Notes: generated from the letters alone by a model not told the origin. A stretch of DNA of 60,504 nt from Clostridia bacterium (GCA_012840485.1 DULG01000024.1:1-60504), one strand, 5' to 3'. Positions 36,894 through 45,584 are shown, counted from the stretch's first letter. Numbers and translations are program-made.

Positions 36894-38201
36894 TCACTCC
36901 TTCTCTTCCCCCAAAACTGGAGGCATTTTTCCTGCCAATTCATTTAGTTCTTGCGCCAAACTTTTTATTTTGTCTTTTAAGATAAAAATACAATCATATT
37001 CAGTTGCACAACCTTTTACAATATCTTCTGCTAATGCCCTGCAAGTAGGAGAACCACAGGATCCACAATCAAGCCCTGGCAAAGCCTTGTATTGCTGATC
37101 TATTTTCTTCATCATATCCAAAGCCTTTGAAATATCTTTGTCCAGCTTCATAACCTCACTTTTTTCTATTTTCTTCGTCCATCTGACCTCCTCAAAATTG
37201 ATGTCCCTTTCATCAAATAAAGGTTCTTCTCTTTTTGGCAATTTTTCTGTCAATTTCCTTATTCTATTTTTAGCAACAAAATTGTTTTCTACAGTCAAAG
37301 GCCCTCCAATGCATCCTCCTATACAAGCAAGCCCTTCAAAAAAATCCAAATCATTTAACTTTCCCAGCTCAATTTCTTCCAAAACTTTAATAACATTGTG
37401 TATTCCATCTACATAAATACTATTTTCTGTAAAAGTACCAAAAGCCTCTCCTCCAGAATTTGCCCAACCAACACCTACCATAGTAGCCTTGCTTAAATCC
37501 CTCACTATCGTTGTCTTTGCCTTCTCTAAAATTTTCCCATATATTTCTTTCATAGAGAAAGCTCCATCAATCTTTGACTTTTCCAAGCCCACAGGGTTTT
37601 TTATACTTGTGACTTTTGCAGCGCAGGGAGAAATAAAAAACACCCCTATTTCTTCCTCTTTAAGCCCTGTCATTTTCACAGCCTGCTTTTTCGCAAGTAT
37701 TGCTGCAGTATCCATTGGAGAACAAATATCCAGTAGATTATCAATAAGAGAAGGAAATCTAATTTGTATAAGTCTTACAACGGCAGGACAAGCAGAAGAT
37801 ATAACTGGCTTTTTTAGGTTTCCTCTTTTCAGTGCCTCCCGCGTAAATCTGGAAACAATTTCAGCAGCATAAGCCACTTCAAAAACTTCATCAAAGCCTA
37901 TATCCAGCAGAGCACTTAGTATTTGATTAATGCTTAAATCTCTAAATTGTCCATATAAGGAGGGAGCAGGAAGGGCGATTTTGTACTTAAAATCTTTCAT
38001 CATAGCTAAACTATCAGTTACTGCCAATTTAGCATGATAAGGACAAACCCTTATGCATTCACCACAATCTATGCATCTTTCATTTATAATCCTCGCTTTG
38101 CCCTCTCTAACTCTTATTGCTTCTGTAGGGCATCTTTTTATGCAGTTAGTACATCCTCTGCACCTATCTTTATCTAATGTTACCGAATGAAAATAAGGCA
38201 T
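36894..38201 (-). CDS. Putative sensory [FeFe] hydrogenase (HydS-like)
   Basis: A 435-residue iron-only hydrogenase-like protein. Two N-terminal [4Fe-4S] motifs (CRGCTNCIKRCP and CIDCGECIRVCP) are followed by an H-cluster domain with degenerate loops SSACPAV, SPCAAKV and EGLACIGGCIGGP, and a C-terminal Fe-S domain (LDCGSCGSPTCRALAEDI). Ala replaces the proton-relay Cys next to the cluster ligand, as reported for sensory HydS-type enzymes. It has no PAS domain. Neighbours are regulatory (DRTGG, GHKL ATPase, PHP) and the Rex-controlled hydrogenase operon follows. A role in sensing H2 or redox state is inferred. Confidence 0.8.
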   Translation of the reverse strand: MPYFHSVTLDKDRCRGCTNCIKRCPTEAIRVREGKARIINERCIDCGECIRVCPYHAKLAVTDSLAMMKDFKYKIALPAPSLYGQFRDLSINQILSALLDIGFDEVFEVAYAAEIVSRFTREALKRGNLKKPVISSACPAVVRLIQIRFPSLIDNLLDICSPMDTAAILAKKQAVKMTGLKEEEIGVFFISPCAAKVTSIKNPVGLEKSKIDGAFSMKEIYGKILEKAKTTIVRDLSKATMVGVGWANSGGEAFGTFTENSIYVDGIHNVIKVLEEIELGKLNDLDFFEGLACIGGCIGGPLTVENNFVAKNRIRKLTEKLPKREEPLFDERDINFEEVRWTKKIEKSEVMKLDKDISKALDMMKKIDQQYKALPGLDCGSCGSPTCRALAEDIVKGCATEYDCIFILKDKIKSLAQELNELAGKMPPVLGEEKE

Positions 38202-38209
38202 TTTATCAC

Positions 38210-38629
38210 CTACTTAAACAAAATTTCCATTAAAACAGTTGTTCCCTCACTACTGCTTTTTATTTCCATAAAATCAGAATTTGACTTCATATTTGGAAGT
38301 CCCATTCCAGCTCCAAATCCCATCTCCCTGATTTCCTCCGGTGCTGTAGAATAACCTTCTTTCATCGCAAGTTCAATATCTTCTATTCCAGGACCTGTAT
38401 CCTCCGCCGTAATTCTTATTTTATCTTCAAAAATTTCTATCTTTATATGGCCTCCATAGGAATGAATTATAATATTCATCTCTGCTTCATAACAAGCTAT
38501 GCAACTTCTCCTCACAACATCGGGATTTAAAGAAAGCTGCTTTAAAACCGTTCTTAAATTGCTGGAGACTTCTCCCGCAGAGTCAAAATCCCTTGCTTTT
38601 ACATTAAAATCTAAGCTATAAAGTACCAT
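38210..38629 (-). CDS. Anti-sigma-factor-like GHKL ATPase
   Basis: A 139-residue serine/threonine-kinase-type ATPase of the SpoIIAB/RsbW fold: YEAEMNIIIHSYGGHI (N box), TAEDTGPGIEDIELAMKEG (G1) and GFGAGMGLPNMKSNSD (G2). ATG 38629 overlaps the end of the DRTGG gene by 14 bases. Such proteins phosphorylate or bind partner proteins; in this module a link to HydS is likely but unproven. Confidence 0.78.
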   Translation of the reverse strand: MVLYSLDFNVKARDFDSAGEVSSNLRTVLKQLSLNPDVVRRSCIACYEAEMNIIIHSYGGHIKIEIFEDKIRITAEDTGPGIEDIELAMKEGYSTAPEEIREMGFGAGMGLPNMKSNSDFMEIKSSSEGTTVLMEILFK

Positions 38630-38984
38630 TTCCTTCACCACTTCTGCAAGTAAGCCCATTGGAGTACAAAAGTCCACAAGCAATATAAAGGGGATATTTT
38701 GTCTTCATTATTACAAGTCCTGCTTTTTTAGCTAGCTGTACTATTTCTTCCCCCGGGGTTTTACCCCTAACAAACACTATACATTTTATATCTCCCACTA
38801 CTTCCGCAGTTCTTATCACCTGAACATTTGTAAGTCCAGTCAAAAGCACAGCCTTTTCATCTTTGGAAGCCAGCACATCACTCATCAAATCTGCTCCGCA
38901 TGCAGTAAACACATCTTCATTTAATTTTTCTTCTCCCACCATAACCTCTGCCTTTAAAATTTCTTTAACTTCTTTTAATTTCAT
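38616..38984 (-). CDS. DRTGG domain protein (second copy)
   Basis: A 122-residue DRTGG-type domain protein (MKLKEVKEILKAEVMVGEEK, TACGADLMSDVLASKDEKAV, KCIVFVRGKTPGEEIVQLAK). It differs clearly from the copy at 36551-36886 but has the same length class. GAGGTGTAATATT precedes the ATG. Confidence 0.78.
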   Translation of the reverse strand: MKLKEVKEILKAEVMVGEEKLNEDVFTACGADLMSDVLASKDEKAVLLTGLTNVQVIRTAEVVGDIKCIVFVRGKTPGEEIVQLAKKAGLVIMKTKYPLYIACGLLYSNGLTCRSGEGNGTL

Positions 38985-38998
38985 AATATTACACCTCA

Positions 38999-39775
38999 TT
39001 ACTGATTTTGTATAGCAATTATTTTCAAAAAATCATTGTACTCCTCACAAGACTGCCATAGAAGTTGTTGTAGTAAGCTAAAAGTACTTTTGTCCTGCAA
39101 TGCAGCTGATATTTCAATTTTTTTAATATCTGTTGCCATTTTGTTAACAATGTCTGTGACTTTTCCTTTTATCTTGCTTACTTTTTCTTCATTAAAATTT
39201 CCGCTATTATTATCTAAAAAATTTTCTATTCTTGCTTTTAATTCACCTAGTTCCTTTTCCTCTATTGTTTTGTCATTAAAAGCCTTATAGGAAATAGCAG
39301 ACATATATTCACATATCTGTCTAAAATCGTGCAATTTATTTATAAAATCATCCATTTCTGATGTTAATTTCTTGTCATATCCAATTTTTATAGAAGGCCC
39401 TTTTTTCACAGACACTTCACTAAAAATGCCACTGGCTTCTAAAGAGGAAGAACACAAAGTAGCTTGCTCCTTATCTAAAAATACTCCTCCTATCAGCAAA
39501 TATTTGTCAGAATCTTTACTTATAAAAGAATAAATCCCTTTCACCCTCATCAAATCTTCATGGTATTTTACAGTCTCAAAGTCAGAATAGCTAGACAAAA
39601 CAACTTCAAATAAATCAATCCCTTTAACAGTTACTTCTTTGAAATTCGCGCTATCTTTGGGCTTTGGAAGATTAGGTTCTACAATGTCTCTAGAAATAAA
39701 ATATCCAACTAGAAGAGAAACAAAAGGGATTATCAACATTACAATTAAAACTTCTAGAATCCTTTCGTTTTTCAT
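38999..39775 (-). CDS. Membrane-anchored protein with SPOR-like region
   Basis: I do not recognise this 258-residue protein with certainty. A membrane segment (about 8-28) is followed by a region at about 50-120 resembling a SPOR domain (YLLIGGVFLDKEQATLCSSS) and a helical C-terminus. It is the first gene of the HydS module, 14 bases before the DRTGG gene. The start at 39775 has AAGGA upstream; the GTG at 39808 lies at the expected transcription start given TATAAT at 39814-39819. Confidence 0.55.
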   Translation of the reverse strand: MKNERILEVLIVMLIIPFVSLLVGYFISRDIVEPNLPKPKDSANFKEVTVKGIDLFEVVLSSYSDFETVKYHEDLMRVKGIYSFISKDSDKYLLIGGVFLDKEQATLCSSSLEASGIFSEVSVKKGPSIKIGYDKKLTSEMDDFINKLHDFRQICEYMSAISYKAFNDKTIEEKELGELKARIENFLDNNSGNFNEEKVSKIKGKVTDIVNKMATDIKKIEISAALQDKSTFSLLQQLLWQSCEEYNDFLKIIAIQNQ

Positions 39776-39998
39776 CTTTCTATCAATCCTTACTATTAAA
39801 TCTTTCACTTTATATTATACTATACTATCAAAAAAAATCCTTTAAAAATTTTTTATAGGACTTTTTTACTAATTTTTAATTTCAAAAGAGGTTTTTGAAG
39901 AATTCTGTCGAATTATATATTATATGAGGTAAAAACAGTTGAAAATAATAATGCAACAAGATATAACTTTAACTAGGTGATAATAGATATTACTAAGT

Positions 39999-40082
39999 AT
40001 GCAAAAAATTAAAGAGATATATGATATCAACATTTTACTTCATTCGCAGCAAGAATTTATGGTCAGGGAGGAAGTGTGTTGA
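39999..40082 (+). CDS. Possible 27-codon upstream reading frame
   Basis: An ATG at 39999 opens 27 codons ([17 protein letters not shown]...) that end in TGA at 40080-40082, overlapping the TTG start of the transglycosylase gene as TTGA. That junction is typical of translational coupling. However the nearest purine-rich ribosome site (AGGTGAT) is 18 bases away. It may be a leader peptide or a chance frame; the surrounding 39776-40075 holds nothing else I can name. Confidence 0.3.
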   Translation: MQKIKEIYDINILLHSQQEFMVREEVC

Positions 40083-40624
40083 TAAACGTCATTAATCAAA
40101 TAATTGAGGATAAATTTAAAGAAATCCAAAGCAGGCTCCCTGCTAATATACAAATATTCAACAATGATAGAACTTTTTCAGAAGTTTTGAAAGATGCTAT
40201 AAAAAGCCAATCCCAATATCAATATAATGTAACAAATTCAGCTAATAATACGAATTTAAAAGAAATTGGCAACTTAATACAACAAGCCAGTCAAAAATAC
40301 AATATTGATGCAAATTTAATCAAGGCTGTAATAAAAGCAGAATCTAATTTTAACCAATTTGCAGTTTCTCCAAAAGGTGCAATGGGGCTTATGCAGCTTA
40401 TGCCTTCAACTGCAAAAGAATTAAATGTATCAAATCCTTTTGACCCTTCACAAAATATAGATGGAGGAGTAAGGTATTTAAAAAAATTGCTTGAAACTTA
40501 TCAAGATATAAGATTGGCACTGGCTGCTTACAATGCTGGACCTCAAGCAGTAGAAAAATATCAGGGCGTTCCCCCTTACAATGAAACTATAAATTACATA
40601 AACAAAATCTTAGATGAATTATAA
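40076..40624 (+). CDS. SLT-domain lytic transglycosylase without signal peptide
   Basis: A 182-residue protein whose last 110 residues form a goose-lysozyme-like SLT domain: VIKAESNF (catalytic Glu), [25 protein letters not shown] and [15 protein letters not shown]. It cleaves peptidoglycan glycan strands to anhydro-muropeptides. The N-terminal 70 residues are polar and show no signal peptide, as in CwlQ (YjbJ) of Bacillus. The start is GTG 40076 or TTG 40079, four or seven bases after GGAGG. Single gene, ended by a terminator. Confidence 0.85.
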   Translation: MLINVINQIIEDKFKEIQSRLPANIQIFNNDRTFSEVLKDAIKSQSQYQYNVTNSANNTNLKEIGNLIQQASQKYNIDANLIKAVIKAESNFNQFAVSPKGAMGLMQLMPSTAKELNVSNPFDPSQNIDGGVRYLKKLLETYQDIRLALAAYNAGPQAVEKYQGVPPYNETINYINKILDEL

Positions 40625-40630
40625 TAGAGT

Positions 40631-40657
40631 AGGAGCCAAAAGGCTCCCTTATTTATT
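40631..40657 (+). terminator. Terminator after the transglycosylase gene
   Basis: GGAGCC/GGCTCC with a four-base loop, then CTTATTTATT. It overlaps the end of the convergent typA gene. Confidence 0.6.
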
Positions 40658-42479
40658 ATTTATTATATTTTGCACTTTTATATCTTTGTTGAGAATCTAA
40701 AATCTTTTTTCGTATTCTAATGCTTTGAGGAGTAACTTCTACTAATTCATCATTATCTATAAATTCCAATGCCTCCTCCAAAGACATTTTCTTTACAGGA
40801 GAAAGCCTCAAAGCTTCATCTGCAGTTGCAGACCTTAAGTTTGTCACATGTTTTTTCTTACACACATTTACATCAATGTCTTCACTTCTCGAATTAATGC
40901 CTACAACCATTCCTTCATACACCTTTGTTCCCGGCTCTATAAAAAGTGTTCCCCTTTCCTCCGCATTGTAAAGGCCATAAGTTGTCGCAATACCCGTTTC
41001 AAAAGCAACCAACGATCCCCTTGTGCGTGAAGGAATATCTCCTCTATAGGATTCATAATCATAAAATACCGATGTCATTATACCGTTGCCTTTTGTATCT
41101 GTCAAAAATTCGGATCGATACCCTATCAGACCTCTCGTCGGAATTTTAAATTTAAGCCTTATAGTACCCGGCTTTAATGTGTGCATGTCCATCAATTCTG
41201 CTTTTCGTGGTCCTAATTTTTCCATAACAATACCCATATATTCTTCAGGAATATCTATTGTCAAAAGTTCAATAGGCTCCATTTTTACTCCATTTACTTC
41301 CTTAAATATCACTGTAGGCTTAGAAACTTGAAACTCGTAGCCCTCTCTTCTCATAGTCTCAATTAAAACAGATAGATGTAGTTCCCCTCTTCCAGAAACT
41401 TTAAAAGAATCTGTAGAATCTGTTTCTTCTACACGCAATGCCACATTTGTCTCTAATTCTTTAAAAAGCCTCTCTCTTAAATGCCTTGAAGTGACATATT
41501 TCCCTTCAGTACCAGCAAAAGGACTTGTATTTACACTAAAAGTCATAGACACTGTTGGTTCTTCTATGCGGACAAATTCTACAGCCTCAGGATTGTCCTT
41601 ATCCGCAATAGTCTCTCCTATCTCGATGTCACTTATCCCTGAAACCGCTACAATATCTCCCAAACTTGCCTCTTCAACTTGAACTCTCTTTAGTCCTTCA
41701 AATTGATATAAATTATTTATGTGAACTTTTTGTATTGAACCATCTCTTTTGCATATAGCTGCTTCTTCTCCTGAGATTATTTTCCCTCTAACTATTTTTC
41801 CAATAGCAATCCTTCCAATATAATCATCATAATCTAAAGTTGTCACTATAAGCTGCAACGGCGCTTCAATATCCCCTGAAGGAGCAGGAATATACTCCAA
41901 TATCATATCAAAAAGAGACCTTAAATCATGAGACTCTTCTTTTAAATTTAACTTTGCTATACCTTCTTTTGCAGAAGTGTAAACCACCGGAAAATCAACT
42001 TGCTCATCATTTGCTCCTAATTCTATAAATAAATCTAAAACTTCATCGATAACTTCTTGAGGTCTTGCATCAGGCCTATCAATTTTATTTATCACAACTA
42101 TAGGTTTTAAATCCAATTCCAAAGCCTTGCTTAATACAAAACGAGTCTGTGGCATAGGACCTTCAAAAGAATCCACCAACAGAAGTACTCCGTCCACCAT
42201 TTTTAAAACTCTTTCTACTTCACCGCTAAAATCTGCATGTCCTGGTGTATCAACTATATTTATCTTAACATCTTTATATCTAACAGCAGTATTTTTAGCA
42301 AGAATTGTTATACCTCTTTCTCTTTCCAAGTCATTGAAATCCAAAATTCTCTCCTCTACCTTCTCGTTTGACCTAAAAATACCACTTTGTTTAAGCATAG
42401 CATCAACTAAAGTTGTTTTGCCATGGTCAACATGGGCAATAATAGCTATATTTCTTACATCCTCTCTTACAAATTTCAT
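40656..42479 (-). CDS. typA: Translational GTPase TypA/BipA
   Basis: A ribosome-binding GTPase of the EF-G family that aids 50S assembly at low temperature and stress responses. The 607-residue protein shows IAHVDHGKTTLVDAML (G1), RGITILAKN (G2), VDTPGHADF (G3), NKIDRPDARP (G4) and the TypA-specific C-terminal domain (SRSEDIDVNVCKKKHVTN). ATG 42479 follows GGAAGGAGATACCTT; an upstream extension to 42596 crosses a terminator region and is rejected. Confidence 0.96.
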   Translation of the reverse strand: MKFVREDVRNIAIIAHVDHGKTTLVDAMLKQSGIFRSNEKVEERILDFNDLERERGITILAKNTAVRYKDVKINIVDTPGHADFSGEVERVLKMVDGVLLLVDSFEGPMPQTRFVLSKALELDLKPIVVINKIDRPDARPQEVIDEVLDLFIELGANDEQVDFPVVYTSAKEGIAKLNLKEESHDLRSLFDMILEYIPAPSGDIEAPLQLIVTTLDYDDYIGRIAIGKIVRGKIISGEEAAICKRDGSIQKVHINNLYQFEGLKRVQVEEASLGDIVAVSGISDIEIGETIADKDNPEAVEFVRIEEPTVSMTFSVNTSPFAGTEGKYVTSRHLRERLFKELETNVALRVEETDSTDSFKVSGRGELHLSVLIETMRREGYEFQVSKPTVIFKEVNGVKMEPIELLTIDIPEEYMGIVMEKLGPRKAELMDMHTLKPGTIRLKFKIPTRGLIGYRSEFLTDTKGNGIMTSVFYDYESYRGDIPSRTRGSLVAFETGIATTYGLYNAEERGTLFIEPGTKVYEGMVVGINSRSEDIDVNVCKKKHVTNLRSATADEALRLSPVKKMSLEEALEFIDNDELVEVTPQSIRIRKKILDSQQRYKSAKYNK

Positions 42480-42560
42480 AAGGTATCTCCTTCCATAAAA
42501 TAGGCTATATCGCATATACAGTATTATATAATATCTCAAGGCATAGAAATAGTCAATACA

Positions 42561-42592
42561 AAAAAGAGCACTCTTTGGAGTACTCTTTTTTT
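42561..42592 (-). terminator. Terminator of the NlpC/P60 gene
   Basis: AAAAAGAG-C-ACTC pairs with GAGT-A-CTCTTTTT (one mismatch) around TTTG; the minus strand continues as a T-run. It lies 20 bases after the gene. Confidence 0.75.
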
Positions 42593-42612
42593 TCATATTT
42601 TTTATTATTTTT

Positions 42613-43542
42613 TTATTTAATCACTCTTCTTGCCGTAGCATAATGGCTTGCATAATAGTCTTCCTCTAAAGACCCTATAACTACCTTTTTTTTGCTAGCA
42701 CCTGAAGAAGCGTGTATAAACTGTCCATTTCCTATGTATATACCAACGTGATTTATCACTTGACTACCCAATGTTTTAAAAAACACTAAGTCCCCTGGCT
42801 GTAGGTCTTCGCGATTGACTTTTTCTCCAATAGTAGCTTGGTCATCTGCAGTTCGTGGCAGACTAAACCCAAAATGTTTAAAAACATACTGTACAAAACC
42901 CGAACAATCAAAACCTGCAGGGGTTGATCCCCCATACACGTATTTAGTCCCCAAAAAAGTCTTAGCATACTCTATCAAATTATCCACTAAATTTCTATCC
43001 GCTTCACCTCTTGAGACATTTGAAGAACTCCTCACAGACAAATATTCTCCGTAAATCCAACCTTCTGTTCCATCTGCAAGCTTAACCTTGTACCACCCAT
43101 TTTGTTGATCCAAAACATCAACTATTGTATTTTTTGTAAGTTGCATTATTACACCGCCAGATAAACTTCCTTCACTTCTAAGGTTTACATAATTACCTGT
43201 AACTATCCCAACTTTCTCTGTTCTTTCGCTATCTCCCCTTGAAACATTAGAAAGGCTTCTTACAGCAACATATTTGCCAAATACCCACCCTTCTCTTCCA
43301 TCCGAAAGCCTAACCTTATACCATCCATTTTGTTGCTCTAAAACAGTAACAATATCGTTTAAATTCAGCTGTGTAATAATACTCCCTGATATACTACTGT
43401 CTGTACGCACATTCACATAACTTCCCGTAATTTTCCCAATTCCTAATTCTTCTGCAAATACTGGATGTAAAAAAGAACCGCCAATCAAAGTAGCTCCAAA
43501 CACAGAAACGCCAAAAATTACTTTCCCAATTCTCTGGTTCAC
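42613..43542 (-). CDS. NlpC/P60 peptidoglycan hydrolase with two SH3b domains
   Basis: A 309-residue secreted cell-wall endopeptidase. Signal peptide about 1-30, two SH3b wall-binding domains (about 33-95 and 112-175, each with YVNVRTDSS- or YVNLRSEGS-type starts and NGWYKVRLSDGREGWVFG), then an NlpC/P60 domain with the catalytic Cys in GFDCSGFVQYVF and His in NHVGIYIGNGQFIHAS. It probably cuts stem peptides. The start is GTG 43542 after AAGGAG. It is governed by a c-di-AMP riboswitch immediately upstream, a well-known target type for this riboswitch. Confidence 0.92.
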   Translation of the reverse strand: MNQRIGKVIFGVSVFGATLIGGSFLHPVFAEELGIGKITGSYVNVRTDSSISGSIITQLNLNDIVTVLEQQNGWYKVRLSDGREGWVFGKYVAVRSLSNVSRGDSERTEKVGIVTGNYVNLRSEGSLSGGVIMQLTKNTIVDVLDQQNGWYKVKLADGTEGWIYGEYLSVRSSSNVSRGEADRNLVDNLIEYAKTFLGTKYVYGGSTPAGFDCSGFVQYVFKHFGFSLPRTADDQATIGEKVNREDLQPGDLVFFKTLGSQVINHVGIYIGNGQFIHASSGASKKKVVIGSLEEDYYASHYATARRVIK

Positions 43543-43544
43543 TT

Positions 43545-43677
43545 TGCAAATCTCCTTCCCTTATGCCTCCGGAGTTAGCTGTCGGGTGCGGGACAGAAGG
43601 CATCCCTACTGCGGCTTCGCCGCAGATTAACCCCAAAAAGCGGTTCCTCCGTACCTTTCGGATTCGGCAAGATTGCA
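43545..43677 (-). promoter_or_regulatory. c-di-AMP riboswitch (ydaO/yuaA class), second copy
   Basis: Minus-strand elements in order: TTGCCGAATCCGAAAGG, GGAGGAACCGCTTTTTGGGG, TTAATC, a GCGGCGAAGCCGC hairpin, GTAGGGATGCC, TCCCGCACCCGACAGCTAAC, TCCGGAGGCATAAGGGAAGGAG. Conserved ydaO blocks are evident (CCCGACAGCTAAC; GTAGGG). The closing helix TGCAATCT with AGGAGATTTGCA would include the ribosome site AAGGAG of the NlpC gene, so control may be translational. No terminator lies between it and the gene. Confidence 0.92.
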
Positions 43678-43696
43678 TATTTTGTCCTTTTGCTTT

Positions 43697-43725
43697 ATTT
43701 TATCATGCTATAAAAGCAAAGTCAA
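43697..43725 (-). promoter_or_regulatory. Promoter of the NlpC/P60 riboswitch transcript
   Basis: Minus strand TTGACT (43720-43725), 17-base spacer, TAAAAT (43697-43702); the start point falls about 12 bases before the aptamer. Confidence 0.75.
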
Positions 43726-43800
43726 TGTTTACATTACATTTTCTTAACTTTTTTAATCTTTTCTTAATATATTTTATAAAAAATTAATAATTTTTGTTAC

Positions 43801-43824
43801 AAAAAAATAAAGGCCTTCGCCTTT
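43801..43824 (-). terminator. Terminator after tRNA-Leu
   Basis: AAAGGC/GCCTTT with loop GAAG, followed by ATTTTTTTG on the minus strand, 14 bases beyond the CCA end. Confidence 0.8.
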
Positions 43825-43837
43825 TTATTTTTTGTAT

Positions 43838-43922
43838 TGGTGCGGCGGGTGGGACTTGAACCCACACGGGACAACCCATACGCCCCTCAAACGTACGCGT
43901 CTGCCTGTTCCGCCACCACCGC
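43838..43922 (-). tRNA. tRNA-Leu (GAG)
   Basis: An 85-base class II tRNA with encoded CCA. The acceptor stem GCGGTGG/CCGCCGC closes with one G-U pair, the anticodon stem TACGT/GCGTA holds loop TTGAGGG (anticodon GAG), a long variable arm follows, and the T-arm GTGGG-TTCAAGT-CCCAC is canonical. It decodes CUC/CUU leucine codons. Confidence 0.96.
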
Positions 43923-43950
43923 ACATTCTATTTAATTTGCTACGTCATAA

Positions 43951-43979
43951 ATTATATAACCTTTTCCCCTTAGTGTCAA
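43951..43979 (-). promoter_or_regulatory. Consensus promoter of tRNA-Leu
   Basis: Minus strand TTGACA (43974-43979), exact 17-base spacer, TATAAT (43951-43956). This is a perfect sigma-A promoter; its -35 box overlaps the end of the solute-binding protein gene. Confidence 0.9.
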
Positions 43980-45565
43980 TACTTATTTTTCACATACCAT
44001 TTTCCTATATTTTTAAAAATATTGAATCCCGTGGGGTCAATACCTTTAACATTGTCATATGCCATAATGGCGTTCTCTCCGTAAAAAAGGCCAATTATAG
44101 GTTGGTCTTCTATTAAAATTTGCTCTAAAGCTTCGTAATCTCTTTTTAGGCCACTTTCATCATTGTCATTAAAAATTCTATTACATATCTCATCAAATTT
44201 GGAATTACTATATCCCATAAAATTGTCTTTGCCTTTTGTCATGAACAACTGTGATATATCCTGATTATAACTTAAATTCCATTCCATTAACACCAGATCA
44301 AACTTGCCCGAATCTACAGAATTAAGTAAACTATTCCAGTCTTTTGGCACAACATTTATCTCAATTCCTATATCTTTTAAATTATTCTTTACTATTTGAG
44401 CAACTTTTTGTAAATAAGGATTACTCTCATTGACCATTAAGTCAAACTTTAGTTTATAAGTTCCATTGGTTCTTACGCCATTTATTAAACTCCAACCATT
44501 TTCTTCTAATATTTTATTGGCTTCCTTTACATCGTAATTATGGCAGGCTATTTTATTGCTATAAAGCCATGAATCAGGGCGAATTGGAATACATGCTTTT
44601 AATGTATGATTGAAATATACATTTCTTGAGATTTTTTCTATATCTATACCATAGTAAATAGCTTTTCTCACATTTACATCTCTCAAAACTGGATTGTTAT
44701 GATTAGGTGCTATAAAAACATAACCTTGCAAAATATATTTATAAATATTTACCCCTGAAATCTCTTTATATTTATCCCAATCCACATCACTTAAAAAGGT
44801 AACATCTGCTTCTTTGCTTTGAAAGGAAGTTATCATAGCATTTTCGGTAGGTACAATTTTAAACACAATCTTCTCAATATAAGGCTTATCCCCTCTATAA
44901 TAGGGATTTTTCTCAAAAACGACTTCATTATTAATGCTGTAAGAAGATATTTTATACGGTCCAGTCCCAAAGGGTATTAAATCTTTTTTTGTAAGGTCTT
45001 CTTTATTTTTATATTGATGCTCTGCTAAAATAGGAAAAATAAACAACCCCGGAATATTTGCTAATGGTCTACTTAGAGTAACCTCAAATTCATAGTCTCC
45101 AATAATTTTATAAGAAGAAATGTAGTTAATGAGAATATCCTTATAAGGACTTTTTGTATCCTTTCCTCTAAAAGAATCAAAAGTAAATCTTACATCATTA
45201 GCCGTAAATTTTTCTCCGTCCTGCCATTTAACATCCTTTTTTAAATAAAATTTTATGTTCAGTCCCTTTATTTCCCACTTTTCCGCTAGGGCAGGAAGAG
45301 GTTTTAAATTTTTATCCAAAGACACTAACCCTTCTAATGACAGATTTAACATCTGCCTTACTTTCTCATCATCATTCAACAAGGGATTTAATGTCTCAAA
45401 AGAGGTAATATTTACTCTCAATAAGCCACCCTCTACAGGCTTTTCCTCTTCAATTTTAACCTTATTCTCAGAAACATCAGGTAAACTAGTTATGTTTTCA
45501 GGAACAGTTCGGCACCCCACAAAAATAAACATCAAAATGAAAGACAATAGAACAAACTTTCTCAT
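43976..45565 (-). CDS. ABC transporter substrate-binding lipoprotein, family 5
   Basis: A 529-residue extracytoplasmic solute-binding protein of the peptide/nickel (OppA/DppA) family. The lipobox is FVGC (Cys18). Family blocks include LKPLPALAEKWEIKG, LKKDVKWQDGEKFTANDVRF and GTGPYKISSYS. No permease or ATPase genes are near it, so it is an orphan binding protein that must use a transporter encoded elsewhere. It follows the nicotinate phosphoribosyltransferase gene by 20 bases, probably in one transcript. CGGAGATGATAGTTA precedes the ATG. Confidence 0.9.
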   Translation of the reverse strand: MRKFVLLSFILMFIFVGCRTVPENITSLPDVSENKVKIEEEKPVEGGLLRVNITSFETLNPLLNDDEKVRQMLNLSLEGLVSLDKNLKPLPALAEKWEIKGLNIKFYLKKDVKWQDGEKFTANDVRFTFDSFRGKDTKSPYKDILINYISSYKIIGDYEFEVTLSRPLANIPGLFIFPILAEHQYKNKEDLTKKDLIPFGTGPYKISSYSINNEVVFEKNPYYRGDKPYIEKIVFKIVPTENAMITSFQSKEADVTFLSDVDWDKYKEISGVNIYKYILQGYVFIAPNHNNPVLRDVNVRKAIYYGIDIEKISRNVYFNHTLKACIPIRPDSWLYSNKIACHNYDVKEANKILEENGWSLINGVRTNGTYKLKFDLMVNESNPYLQKVAQIVKNNLKDIGIEINVVPKDWNSLLNSVDSGKFDLVLMEWNLSYNQDISQLFMTKGKDNFMGYSNSKFDEICNRIFNDNDESGLKRDYEALEQILIEDQPIIGLFYGENAIMAYDNVKGIDPTGFNIFKNIGKWYVKNKY

Positions 45566-45584
45566 TAACTATCATCTCCGAAAA

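Noticed and set aside
42480-42596. N-terminal extension of TypA
   Set aside because: The extra 39 codons do not resemble TypA and lie over promoter and terminator sequence; the ATG at 42479 has a strong ribosome site.
43394-43678. Minus-strand frame across the NlpC riboswitch
   Set aside because: It runs through conserved riboswitch structure, out of frame with the NlpC gene, and has no ribosome site.
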